Assembly (NCBI RefSeq): GCF_030160715.1
Contig: NZ_BSOW01000045.1
Location: 1 to 60,885, forward strand
Reading direction: 5' to 3'
From: Bradyrhizobium iriomotense
Lineage (GTDB): Bacteria; Pseudomonadota; Alphaproteobacteria; Rhizobiales; Xanthobacteraceae
DNA length: 60,885 bases
Position numbers and translations under genes: made by a program. The notes beneath the pieces were generated by a model. That model worked only from the letters and a program-made list of their open reading frames with translations, did not search any database and was not told the DNA's origin. Within the stretch, counting starts at the first letter, position 1, and each line of letters opens with the position of its first letter. Shown piece by piece: positions 40,939 to 49,023 of the stretch.

Positions 40939-41263
40939 TGCCCTTCTTGCAAAATAATGGACCCGCCGGGACTTTCGACAATGCCGGTGGTCCGCGTCGC
41001 GCAATTGAAATCGTGGTTCCAGCCCGAACCCCTCTGTGCGACAATCGCCTCCTTAGAGGCGGTCGATATAGCCGGCAAGTCAGCACTACAATTAACCTAA
41101 GGTTTCAAGGTTAAGCGCGTTACCTGTTGCGAAGCGGGTGATCGTTTTGACAATCAATACTTATGTTGACAATTTCCATAAATCCGAATTTTGCTTGACG
41201 ATGAACGTCTAAGGTGATGAAATCTCTTCATGGTCGATTTTCGGCCAAAGCGGGCAGCATCAC
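40939..41263. other. regulatory intergenic region
   Basis: AT-rich for this sequence. It separates a leftward and a rightward gene and contains the inverted repeats and TTGACA words given in the next entry. No gene is supported. Confidence 0.55.
41092..41173. promoter_or_regulatory. palindrome and paired TTGACAAT words, switch-like region
   Basis: TTAACCT (41092) and AGGTTAA (41108) are inverted, with AACCTAAGGTT a palindrome inside. TTGACAAT occurs at 41147 and 41166, 19 bases apart, and could be -35 boxes or operator half-sites. This is the likeliest place for a lysogeny-type control of the replication block. Confidence 0.45.
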
Positions 41264-41494
41264 ATGGACAGCCAGGCATTCATTCAAACGATCCGCGCCG
41301 AATATCCCGACGTCGTCGCGCTACGCAGTCTCACCGATCTGGATACATATGAGGATGCCGTGGAGACGTTCGCACATGGCGGCAGCCAGCTTGAGCTTGT
41401 GGCCGCATTGTTCGCGCTCGGTATTCCCGCGGGCCAGATCCGGTCGATCGCCAGCTATCCCGGCCGATGGCCGCGTGCGATCTGTCCTGGCTGA
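41264..41494 (+). CDS. hypothetical protein, 76 aa
   Basis: MDSQAFIQTIRAEYPDVVAL then RSLTDLDTYEDAVETFAHGG and QLELVAALFALGIPAGQIRS. Acidic and helical. First plus-strand gene after the control region. The ribosome site is weak; the family is not recognised. Confidence 0.5.
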   Translation: MDSQAFIQTIRAEYPDVVALRSLTDLDTYEDAVETFAHGGSQLELVAALFALGIPAGQIRSIASYPGRWPRAICPG

Positions 41495-41717
41495 ATAGCG
41501 CGGGGCGTCGAAGACGTTAGGCAAATTTTAGTTAGAGCGCTGTAGAATGCCGCTGTTTCCAGACGAATAGCGGAACCGTTGCCGGGACGGCACTACGAGG
41601 CGGGATGCCTTAACGGGTCTGTGAAAGTCGAAGCGCGGGATGCGCGGGAGCGTTCAGCACACATCTGTGCTCGCCCTAGCATCCATGCAAAGCGAGCACT
41701 CAATCGGAGTCTCGCAG

Positions 41718-41900
41718 ATGCACAGCAATCAGCCAGAAGTCGTTTGGGGCGCCCGCGCGATCGCTCAGGTGATCGGCAAGGGCGAAAAGGCCACGTTCGC
41801 AATGCTCGAGCGAGGGCAACTTGCCGGCGCGCAAAAGGTCGCCGGCCGATGGGCATTTAAGCCCCGCATCTTCTTCTCAATGTTCGAAACAGCCGCGTAG
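41718..41900 (+). CDS. small excisionase-like DNA-binding protein, 60 aa
   Basis: MHSNQPEVVWGARAIAQVIG then KGEKATFAMLERGQLAGAQK and VAGRWAFKPRIFFSMFETAA. VVWGARAIAQVIGKGEKATFAMLERGxLxGAxKVAGRW is a compact winged helix of the excisionase/helix-turn-helix_17 kind: helix-turn-helix and a Gly-Arg-Trp wing. GGAG lies upstream. Found in many Bradyrhizobium phage-like loci before replication genes, as here. Confidence 0.7.
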   Translation: MHSNQPEVVWGARAIAQVIGKGEKATFAMLERGQLAGAQKVAGRWAFKPRIFFSMFETAA

Positions 41901-41956
41901 CCATCGCCTGGTGGCAGCCTGCGCGTAATTGCAATTCCCACCAAAGGAAATCGGAA

Positions 41957-42157
41957 ATGAAGATCGGACAAGTTAAAAAGTGGAACGCCGAGCGTGGCTT
42001 TGGCTTCATCGCAACTGACGGACACGACGTGTTTTGCCACGTCACGGCACTCCCGCACGGTACCGACGCGCTCGAAGTGGGATCGCATGTCGGCTTCGAA
42101 ATCGAGATCAGCTCGCGGACCGGCAAGCCGCAGGCCGCGAACGTTCGGATGGTCTGA
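41957..42157 (+). CDS. cold-shock domain protein of the island, 66 aa
   Basis: MKIGQVKKWNAERGFGFIAT then DGHDVFCHVTALPHGTDALE and VGSHVGFEIEISSRTGKPQA. RNP1 is RGFGFI, RNP2 is VFCHV, so nucleic-acid binding is kept. It differs clearly from the 8135 protein and sits one base before the next gene, in the operon that leads to the primase. A single-strand binding helper for replication is a reasonable guess. Confidence 0.88.
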   Translation: MKIGQVKKWNAERGFGFIATDGHDVFCHVTALPHGTDALEVGSHVGFEIEISSRTGKPQAANVRMV

Positions 42158-42158
42158 C

Positions 42159-42389
42159 GTGAACGGCACAGAAATCAATAAAGCTTGCGAGCACGCCTAC
42201 ACGCTGCTCCGGGAGCACGTCGAGAGATATCGCACCGAAATTCTGGTCGAGCCGACGGCATGGCGGACGCGCTGTAAGGAGCTGGTCGAAAATCTTGAAT
42301 GGCTCGAATTCTGCCGAAGCCATCCGCTCCCCTGGTCAGCAAAGAAGTTACCGCCGAAATATCCCCCGCCGCCGCAATTGAGGCGCTGA
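42159..42389 (+). CDS. small hypothetical protein, 76 aa
   Basis: From GTG 42159: MNGTEINKACEHAYTLLREH then VERYRTEILVEPTAWRTRCK and WLEFCRSHPLPWSAKKLPPK. Two helices and a Pro-rich tail. It begins one base after the cold-shock gene, so the pair is co-translated. Function unknown. Confidence 0.55.
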   Translation: MNGTEINKACEHAYTLLREHVERYRTEILVEPTAWRTRCKELVENLEWLEFCRSHPLPWSAKKLPPKYPPPPQLRR

Positions 42390-42467
42390 CAAAAGAAAAC
42401 CCCGAACGCGGTGGCACGCGCCGGGGCTTGTAATCTTCGTGACCGCGGCGTTGGAGGCCGCAAATCA

Positions 42468-44495
42468 ATGCACAATTCGTACACTAACAATCTGGAAATC
42501 GCAACCAATTTTCTCGGGTTTGCCGAGCGGCACGGGCTAGCGCTGCACGAGGTGCACACTGGCGACAAGCACCCGGTCGGCAAGGGCTGGCAGCATCTTC
42601 ATTCGTCGGATTCGACCGCTTGGCGTGGCTGGCTGACCGGTGGCCGCAACATCGGCTTACATCCGGGGGCGTCGCGGATCGCGGTGCTCGACATTGAAGC
42701 TGGCAAGGAAGAAATCGCCGAAGAATGGTTTCGCCGGGTCACTGGCTACGCAATCCCGGCGCCGCACGTGCGCAGCCCCTCGGGCGGTACGCATACCTAT
42801 TTTCGTCTCGGTGACGCCACGGGATTGACGACCTTGCGAGAAAAGGACACCGGTTGGGGTGATTTGATCGTGGGTAGCGGCAACGCAATGTGCCCGCCGA
42901 GCAATTTTGCCAACCCGAAAAATGAACCCCACAAGAAAGCCGGCGATTATGTGTGGTTGGGTAATGAAGCGCTCTACGACGGCGAGATACTGCGCCCGGC
43001 CTGGCCGAAGCGTGCGGAACGCACCAACACCGCGCCCGCGCTCGACGGGTTTAATTACGACCGCGTTGCGCGTTGGATAGATCGCAAGGTTGCGGGAGAG
43101 TGGAAGGATGATCCTACAGCATTGTCCCAACTAGACTGGACGATGCTCGGCGCCGCGCTGAAACTGCATTTCGGCGACGACGGCATCGAATTGTTTCAGC
43201 GCATGAGCCACGATGTGGATCAGGCCGCACGCCGCTGGGACAAATTCCCTGCCGAATATTCCGAAGGTGACCGCACGCTGCATTGGTACTTGGACCGAGA
43301 CATCGATTGGATGTTCGGCGATACCGTGGATGTGCTCAACGGCAAACTGGTGCTGCCTTCTCCACCGCTTGTTCCGCTTCTCCCTGGCGCGCCGTTGCCG
43401 GGGCCGTGTGAGTGGCACGAACCTCCCGCCAGGCTGATCAAGTCTAGTGCTGCCTTCATCGCCGATTTTGTGGCGCCAGAATACGTCATAGACGGGATCT
43501 TGCAGCGGCGTTTTTTTTACGCAATCACTGCGCGGACGGGCGAAGGTAAGACAGCCGTGGCGATGCGCCTATCCGCGCACGTCGCCACCGGTCGTTCGCT
43601 CGGCAACATCGAGGTTGCCCGCGGCACAGTGGTCTATCTTGCTGGCGAAAACCCCGTTGACGTGCAAATGCGCTGGTTAGGCGTAACCAAGGCGATGGGA
43701 ATCGATCCCGATACGGTCGACGTGCATTTCATCACCAGACGCTGCCCGCTGGGCGAGATCGCTGAACAAATCCGGGCGGAAGTGCTTGAAATGGGCATTG
43801 AGCCAGCAATGGTCGTTGTCGACACGTCTGCTGCGTATTCGGGCGCCGAGGACGAGAACAGCAACACTCAAGCAGTCGCGCACGCCCTGACAGTACGGAC
43901 GCTGACCGAGTTGCCTGGTGGCCCGTGCGTCGTGCTGTTGTGCCATCCGACGAAGCGGGCGGCAGATGACGACCTTACGCCGCGAGGCGGCGGGGCGCTG
44001 CTGGCGGAACTCGACGGCAACATTGGGTGCCGGAAAGTGGATAGGGCCGTGGGGCTGGAAGTCCAAGGTAAATTCCGCGGCCCTCAATTTCCGCCTCTGA
44101 TGTTTGAACTGGATGAGGTGCATCACCCGAAGCTGCGGGACGCGAAAGGCCGGCCCATTCCCACGATCGTGGCGCGCCCGATCGACGATGCTGCGCGGGC
44201 TAAATTGGCGGCCCAGACCCGTAGTGATCAGGATGAGATGCTGCGCGCTCTCGAAAAGCACCCCGGTGGCTCCCTGGCCGATTTTGCGACGGCGCTCGCC
44301 TGGACGTATGGGCGGGACAACCGGCCGAACAAGATGCGGGTGCAGCGCGCGCTTAAGACACTGGTCAATCAAAAGCTCGTCGCCGAGCACCGCGATAGCT
44401 GGAAAATCACCCAAAAAGGCGAGCGGGAATTGAACGATTTGGACCGTCACAGCGCTGTGACGGCAGCGCCCGGATTTTCGAAGGAATCAACATGA
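42468..44495 (+). CDS. primase-polymerase with RecA-like ATPase, replication protein of the island
   Basis: From ATG 42468 (675 aa). Residues 20-170 are a bifunctional primase-polymerase domain (KHPVGKGWQHLHSSDSTAWR, NIGLHPGASRIAVLDIEAGK, SPSGGTHTYFRL). Residues 320-560 are a RepA/RecA-like ATPase: Walker A TARTGEGKTAV near 355-365, Walker B MVVVDTSAAYSG near 448, then VLLCHPTKRAADDDLTPRGG with the sensor region. The last 80 residues are a winged helix (LADFATALAWTYGRDNRPNK, VNQKLVAEHRDSWKITQKGE). It should open the origin, prime and unwind. Repeats of the likely origin begin in its last 50 bases and continue downstream. Confidence 0.88.
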   Translation: MHNSYTNNLEIATNFLGFAERHGLALHEVHTGDKHPVGKGWQHLHSSDSTAWRGWLTGGRNIGLHPGASRIAVLDIEAGKEEIAEEWFRRVTGYAIPAPHVRSPSGGTHTYFRLGDATGLTTLREKDTGWGDLIVGSGNAMCPPSNFANPKNEPHKKAGDYVWLGNEALYDGEILRPAWPKRAERTNTAPALDGFNYDRVARWIDRKVAGEWKDDPTALSQLDWTMLGAALKLHFGDDGIELFQRMSHDVDQAARRWDKFPAEYSEGDRTLHWYLDRDIDWMFGDTVDVLNGKLVLPSPPLVPLLPGAPLPGPCEWHEPPARLIKSSAAFIADFVAPEYVIDGILQRRFFYAITARTGEGKTAVAMRLSAHVATGRSLGNIEVARGTVVYLAGENPVDVQMRWLGVTKAMGIDPDTVDVHFITRRCPLGEIAEQIRAEVLEMGIEPAMVVVDTSAAYSGAEDENSNTQAVAHALTVRTLTELPGGPCVVLLCHPTKRAADDDLTPRGGGALLAELDGNIGCRKVDRAVGLEVQGKFRGPQFPPLMFELDEVHHPKLRDAKGRPIPTIVARPIDDAARAKLAAQTRSDQDEMLRALEKHPGGSLADFATALAWTYGRDNRPNKMRVQRALKTLVNQKLVAEHRDSWKITQKGERELNDLDRHSAVTAAPGFSKEST

Positions 44496-44704
44496 AATTG
44501 CAGCCGTCACAGGTGACGATGTGACGGGCTGTGACGATGTGACGAAAATCGGAAAAGCGCTTGAGTATTGGGCACTTACCAGTTGGCATGCTGTGACGTT
44601 TCGTGTGACGAACCATAATGGCGCGGGGGGACGTTTACGTCCCCGCCATGGCCGTCACGTCACATCCATATCCCTAGGGTGTGACGCTGTGACGGTGATC
44701 GTCG
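44445..44704. repeat. cluster of 13 TGTGACG-type repeats, candidate origin iterons
   Basis: TGTGACG or its complement occurs at 44445(-), 44456, 44505(-), 44520, 44530, 44538, 44592, 44604, 44658(-), 44690 and 44698, with the variants GGTGACG at 44512 and CGTCACG at 44653. Close pairs are 8-12 bases apart. Two copies make the palindrome CGTCACAGCGCTGTGACG (44445-44462) in the primase gene end. A second palindrome GGGGACGT-TT-ACGTCCCC is at 44627-44644. Position right after the replication gene fits an iteron-type origin. Confidence 0.65.
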
Positions 44705-44935
44705 CCAGCTTGGGAGTAAACTGGAAAAGAGGGCGAGAGAGCACGTTGGCACCCTAAACAATTCCTCGAAACTATGCGTCACGGCGTACGTGGCTTCGCA
44801 ATTACCACCGTTGCCAATGCCTCGGTGACTTGGGGCACGTGGGGCACTTCCTCATATATGGACCGTCTATACGTATAACGTGCGTACGTCTCAAATATGG
44901 GCTTGTGCCCCACGTGCCCCGCATCCCACACCGTA
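44496..44935. other. origin-like non-coding region
   Basis: 440 bases without a gene that hold the TGTGACG cluster and the 16-bp inverted repeat with an AT-rich centre (see both entries). Confidence 0.6.
44832..44920. repeat. 16-bp perfect inverted repeat around an AT-rich core
   Basis: GGGGCACGTGGGGCAC (44832-44847) and GTGCCCCACGTGCCCC (44905-44920) are exact complements, separated by 57 bases that include CATATATGG, TATACGTATAACG and TACGTC. Each arm is itself two GGGGCAC words. No T-run follows, so a terminator is unlikely; a protein-bound or melted site of the origin is more likely. Confidence 0.65.
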
Positions 44936-45331
44936 CTACTTCATCGAAGCCCAGCAGTATCCCTTTGCAAGGCCATTATCCCCGCCGGGCTTTTTCCTCG
45001 CGAACCATTTACACTTTAGCCAGGATGGACCCGCACCTAGCGCTGTAACATAATGCTCAGCGCCGCCTGCTTCCAATTCAACTCCTCCCTTTTTTCCGTC
45101 ATCGAGCGTCACGCCGACGGGCGGTTTAAAGACCCACTCCGCCGTCGTTGGCGGAAGGTGGAAGTCATCAGCATGCACTTCGATTATTCCAGTTTTGCAC
45201 ACTTTAAGCGTAGTGTCGCAGTCTAGAGTAAATCCGGTCCGAGGCGTTCTCGTTCGGGCGTCGACCCCGCCCGATAAGACCATCAGGCAAAGGGTGGTTA
45301 GCAACGCGCGACGAAATCCAATTCCATTCAT
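44936..45331 (-). CDS. secreted hypothetical protein, 131 aa
   Basis: Signal peptide MNGIGFRRALLTTLCLMVLS then GGVDARTRTPRTGFTLDCDT and LKVCKTGIIEVHADDFHLPP. Four Cys in the mature part (LDCDTTLKVC, LKCKWF, YCW) suggest disulfides in the periplasm. It points against the replication and packaging genes and may be cargo; family not recognised. Confidence 0.6.
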   Translation of the reverse strand: MNGIGFRRALLTTLCLMVLSGGVDARTRTPRTGFTLDCDTTLKVCKTGIIEVHADDFHLPPTTAEWVFKPPVGVTLDDGKKGGVELEAGGAEHYVTALGAGPSWLKCKWFARKKPGGDNGLAKGYCWASMK

Positions 45332-45635
45332 GGGACATCCTTAAACTGGTAGCAAATAAAGTAAGGATGCAACTCAACAGCGAAGTAGTGAGCAGCGTCA
45401 AGTCCATTCAAGCGCTCGAGCGCGCTATTCAATCCGCGCCGCTTCTTCGACCTTGCCGCGCTTCTTTCAACCGATTTCACCGCGCTTCATCATCTTTAAT
45501 CACGTGGTCAAATTCTCAAGACGTTGATTTTTAAGTATTTTTGTGGCATGATTTGAACGTCGATCGGTTCGGGCCACTTGAGGGCCACATGGCGCAACTC
45601 GCGTCACCAAATCGCACTAAGTCAGTGAGTGAGTA
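45332..45635. other. upstream region of the terminase genes
   Basis: 304 bases; AT-rich near 45490-45560 and a direct repeat GGGCCACTTGAGGGCCAC at 45572-45589. A packaging site or promoter could be here; nothing specific was recognised. Confidence 0.4.
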
Positions 45636-46259
45636 ATGGGCAAGACCGGCCCGAAGTGTACCGTCTGCAATTCCAAACACCGGCATCAAATCGAAATCGG
45701 CCTGGCGCACGGTATCGCGCACAACGCGCTCGCCCGTCGCTTCAACGTGAGCGCCGATGCGGTGGGGCGCCACGCGGCCAACCACGTCAGCCCCGCCATG
45801 CGCGCGGCCATCCTGACCGCACAACAGCCCACCACCATTGATCTGGAGGCGCTGCAGGCGAGCGAGCAGGAAGGCTTGCTGTCGCAGCTCGTGCACCAGC
45901 GCGCGCGCCTGCAACAGCATGTGGCAACCGCCATCGACTTCGGGGACATCAAGGCGGCGATCAGCGCGGAGGGTGCCATTACGGCCAACCTGGCTCTGGT
46001 CGGCAAGCTGTTGGGCATGATCGTGCAGCGGCACGACGTGCGCTCGACGTCGCTGCATATCAGCGCCGACTACCTGGCCACGCGCCAGGCGATCGTGACC
46101 GCGCTCCGACCCTATCCGGAGGCCGCGCGCGCCGTGGCTGCGGTCTTGTACAAACTGGAAAGCGACGCGGCCAAGGACATCACGCAGCGCGCCGGCAAGC
46201 CGCCGTTGGTCATTGACGCCAAGCCACTGCCACCCTGTCCGGTTTCGCTGCCATGCTGA
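45636..46259 (+). CDS. terminase small subunit-like protein, 207 aa
   Basis: MGKTGPKCTVCNSKHRHQIE then IGLAHGIAHNALARRFNVSA and DAVGRHAANHVSPAMRAAIL. A CxxC-x3-H knuckle and a helix-turn-helix (ALARRFNVSADAVGRHAAN) for DNA recognition, then long helices (LLSQLVHQRARLQQHVATAI) that would form the ring. It overlaps the large-subunit gene by seven bases, the usual terS-terL order. It should choose the DNA to be packaged, perhaps redirecting a helper phage motor. Confidence 0.75.
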   Translation: MGKTGPKCTVCNSKHRHQIEIGLAHGIAHNALARRFNVSADAVGRHAANHVSPAMRAAILTAQQPTTIDLEALQASEQEGLLSQLVHQRARLQQHVATAIDFGDIKAAISAEGAITANLALVGKLLGMIVQRHDVRSTSLHISADYLATRQAIVTALRPYPEAARAVAAVLYKLESDAAKDITQRAGKPPLVIDAKPLPPCPVSLPC

Positions 46260-47002
46260 TGGCCCGTGACATGGCCCGGTCGCTCGACCCCGTCCTGTTT
46301 GCCCGTGACTGCGGCATCGAGCCGGATCCGTGGCAGCAAGATCTACTGCGTGACCGGCCCCGGAAAGCGCTGCTCTGCTGCTCCCGCCAATCCGGCAAGA
46401 CCACCACCACGGCCGTTGTGGCGCTCGAGACAGCTTGCCACGTCCCCAATTCGTTGGTGCTGATCGGCGCGCCCGCGCAGCGGCAATCGGGTGAAATGCT
46501 TCGCAAGGTGCGGGAGTGCCATAGCCGTATGGATGGTGCTCCTGAGCTACCAGGCGACAGCGTGCTTAAGCTGGAGTTCGCCAACGGCTCCCGCATCCTG
46601 GCGCTACCTGGCGATGCCAAGACGATCCGCGGCCTATCGGCGCCGGCCCTGGTCATTGTCGACGAGGCGGCGTTCGCGGATGACGATCTGATCCAGGCGC
46701 TTCGCCCGATGCTGGCAGTCTCAAACGGCCAACTGATCGCCCTAAGCACCCCCAACGGCAAACGAGGGTGGTTCTATGAGCAGTGGCACAGCGGCGACGA
46801 CAGTTGGCGGCGCTTCCGGGTGCCGGCGACGGACTGCCCGCGCATCTCGAAAGAATTCCTGGCCGAACAGCTCCGCGAGCTGGGCCCGACCCGCTACGCG
46901 CAGGAATACGAACTGGCATTCGTCGACACGGAGGATGCAGCGTTTTCGACGGCCATCATCGATTCCATGTTCACGAACGAGGTTCTGCCGCTATGGACGT
47001 GA
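46253..47002 (+). CDS. terminase large subunit, ATPase half, 249 aa
   Basis: Walker A SRQSGKT at 44-50, Walker B LVIVDE at 133-138, coupling motif STPNG at 165-169, and TIRGLSAPALVIVDEAAFAD: a complete terminase motor. The adenine-binding Q is in DPWQQDLL. The frame ends at 47000-47002 just where the nuclease half begins in another frame (10-base overlap). In most phages both halves are one protein of about 450-550 residues. It powers DNA packaging. Confidence 0.88.
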   Translation: MLMARDMARSLDPVLFARDCGIEPDPWQQDLLRDRPRKALLCCSRQSGKTTTTAVVALETACHVPNSLVLIGAPAQRQSGEMLRKVRECHSRMDGAPELPGDSVLKLEFANGSRILALPGDAKTIRGLSAPALVIVDEAAFADDDLIQALRPMLAVSNGQLIALSTPNGKRGWFYEQWHSGDDSWRRFRVPATDCPRISKEFLAEQLRELGPTRYAQEYELAFVDTEDAAFSTAIIDSMFTNEVLPLWT

Positions 47003-47685
47003 TTACGAGGGTTGCCGATTGGCGCCGCATCGAAGCGAGAGCGGTTGACCGCTGGTATGTCGGCGTTGACCTCGGGCAGAGCACCGACCCGACGGCGATT
47101 TGCGTCCTAAATCATCGGGTGATCCCGCTCGATAAGTGGACACGAAACGAAACGACCAGGACGACGCGACAGGAACGCACCGAGTATTTTGATGTGCGCC
47201 ATTTGGAGCGGTTGCCGCTCGGCATGTCCTACCCGCAGCAAATTCAGCGCGTCGCCGATCTGCTCGCTCGACCGCCCCTGAATTTGCTTAAACCCAAATT
47301 GGTCATTGACGAGACCGGTGTCGGCCGGCCAGTCGGCGACATGTTCGATGCTGCGGGATTGCGGCCGAACCGCATCACCATCACCGCCGGGCTCGAGGCG
47401 ACGCAGCACGGCGCCAATACCTGGCATGTGCCCAAGGGGCTGCTAATTTCAAACCTCGAGGCGCACTCACATGCAGGCGAACTGCGTATCGGCGTTGCCG
47501 TGAACGATGCCGCGGCTTTGAAAGACGAGTTGAAGGACTTCAAACGGAAGATCTCGGAGGCCGGCCGCACGACCTACACTGCGCGTGTCGGCGCGCATGA
47601 TGACTTGGTGCTGTCTGTTGCCATCACGCTTTGGATGGCGACGCAGGGGCCGTTGACGATAGTCGAACCGCTTTCGCTGATCTAG
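46993..47685 (+). CDS. terminase large subunit, nuclease half, 230 aa
   Basis: From ATG 46993: RWYVGVDLGQSTDPTAICVL with Asp26, PKLVIDETGVGRPVGDMFD with Asp106, and GAHDDLVLSVAITLWMA with Asp203/204 make the RNase-H-fold metal triad of terminase nucleases; all are intact. It should cut concatemers. The start lies in the end of the ATPase gene, so the subunit seems to be made as two chains or by a frameshift. Confidence 0.85.
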   Translation: MDVITRVADWRRIEARAVDRWYVGVDLGQSTDPTAICVLNHRVIPLDKWTRNETTRTTRQERTEYFDVRHLERLPLGMSYPQQIQRVADLLARPPLNLLKPKLVIDETGVGRPVGDMFDAAGLRPNRITITAGLEATQHGANTWHVPKGLLISNLEAHSHAGELRIGVAVNDAAALKDELKDFKRKISEAGRTTYTARVGAHDDLVLSVAITLWMATQGPLTIVEPLSLI

Positions 47686-48530
47686 GTCGGAGGAAGAACG
47701 CGGTAGTGAAGCTCAATGCTATCGTCGATTCCGTTGTGAAGCCGGTGCCATGGTTCGGAAGATCGGACGTTGAGACGAACAATAAATTGAAGTCCCACGT
47801 GCTTCATACCGATCTGCAGTCTCATCGGGAGACCTTGACCATGATCTCCATTAAAAGTGAACCAATCGAGCGTGTAGCCAGTAAAATTGGGATCGACCTC
47901 AGCTTCAAGCACGAGTTCGTCACCCACATATAGGTCGCCGTTTCCTTGTCGGCGCAAGTCAAAAAAATGCATTTGTCGGTTGGGATCGTGCGTTAGATGG
48001 AATTCGTTTCCGCGATTGTCGACGACGCGAACGAACGTTGGAACATTGAATTCCCGTTCCATGTTTTGCTCTTTGAAGTGTTGCTTGATCGAATCGATGA
48101 GGTCGTTTGAGTAGCAAACGGCGCGTTCATGGTCCCGATCGCTGCACGTGCCACCATGAGCAAGTTTGTTTCGAATCTCCTCGAGCCGGCTAAGAAACGT
48201 CCTCGCTTCGGCGGGGCCGTCCGGAAAGGCCCCTAGCAGAGCGTCGCGAAAATTCCCAGGGTAAAGCTCTGGATGCAGTGCGATTGTTATCGCGTGACCT
48301 AGGTCGGCAGCATCGATTAGGCGCGAGAATCGTGACCGATCTGTTTCAAATCGACCACCTATTTGCCGCCGGATATCTTTGGATATCGCGCGACATCCGC
48401 CGGCTTCGTCGGCAGCTAAATAGTTTGCCCCAAACTGTTTCGTCAGTTTCATTTCGATGACGCGACGGAGCCAACCTTCCGCCGCGTCTAGATAGCGCCG
48501 AGCCGATTCCCGTCGGTCAGTTTCAATCAT
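47682..48530 (-). CDS. HEPN-domain protein (Swt1-like), candidate defence or toxin, 282 aa
   Basis: Residues 5-155 resemble the Swt1-like HEPN domain: ARRYLDAAEGWLRRVIEMKL, LIDAADLGHAITIALHPELY, then LSRLEEIRNKLAHGG with the RN-x3-H catalytic pattern (R120 to H125) of HEPN ribonucleases. Residues 160-282 are beta-rich (FVRVVDNRGNEFHLTHDPNR, LYVGDELVLEAEVDPNFTGY) and may be a sensor. HEPN proteins often act as RNases in toxin-antitoxin and phage defence. It is the second gene after the membrane protein at 48552 and meets the terminase gene tail to tail. Confidence 0.65.
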   Translation of the reverse strand: MIETDRRESARRYLDAAEGWLRRVIEMKLTKQFGANYLAADEAGGCRAISKDIRRQIGGRFETDRSRFSRLIDAADLGHAITIALHPELYPGNFRDALLGAFPDGPAEARTFLSRLEEIRNKLAHGGTCSDRDHERAVCYSNDLIDSIKQHFKEQNMEREFNVPTFVRVVDNRGNEFHLTHDPNRQMHFFDLRRQGNGDLYVGDELVLEAEVDPNFTGYTLDWFTFNGDHGQGLPMRLQIGMKHVGLQFIVRLNVRSSEPWHRLHNGIDDSIELHYRVLPPT

Positions 48531-48551
48531 TAATGTTCTCGCGGGAACCGC

Positions 48552-48944
48552 TCAACTCAGCGATCCGGTGAATCTGTCGAAGTCCTGAAAGCGGACGAGC
48601 GCGCCTTGCATGATCGCGTGAATCGATCCGTCGTCGGCTACCTTGTACGGCACTCCGGCGAACACGCCGTCGGGTTCAAATGGTCGTGGCGTCCGATCAA
48701 TCGTCACCCTGTCAGACCTTCCGAGAAAACTCGCTTTTGGAAGAGGAGGCGGTCCCCGCTGCGCGACGGCGGCTTCCAACAACCTCTGCTGCTTCAAATT
48801 AGGGAAAACCAGAAGCAGCAAAATCCCGATCAACGGCGAGAGGAAAAAGGCGATCACAAACCATCCAAACGCATTTCGGCCGCGAGCTTCCGCAGCCCCA
48901 GCCACGACGAGCGTCAGGACAAACCAGATTATCAATACGATCAC
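48552..48944 (-). CDS. two-helix membrane protein next to the HEPN gene, 130 aa
   Basis: MIVLIIWFVLTLVVAGAAEA then RGRNAFGWFVIAFFLSPLIG and ILLLLVFPNLKQQ: two membrane helices, then about 75 polar residues with a short beta-like domain (VFAGVPYKVADDGSIHAIMQ, GALVRFQDF). It begins the two-gene unit with the HEPN gene (21-base gap). It could be a membrane partner of the HEPN protein; that is inference from order only. Confidence 0.6.
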   Translation of the reverse strand: MIVLIIWFVLTLVVAGAAEARGRNAFGWFVIAFFLSPLIGILLLLVFPNLKQQRLLEAAVAQRGPPPLPKASFLGRSDRVTIDRTPRPFEPDGVFAGVPYKVADDGSIHAIMQGALVRFQDFDRFTGSLS

Positions 48945-49023
48945 GTGAGCCCCCGGAAAGCCCCTACGCTATCGCAGGTTGCCCACAACGGAAACACGCC
49001 GGTCGACGATATCCGCCGGTGGT

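Noticed and set aside
44832..44920. Reading the 16-bp inverted repeat as a terminator
   Set aside because: 57-base separation, no T-run, and no gene ends next to it on the plus strand.
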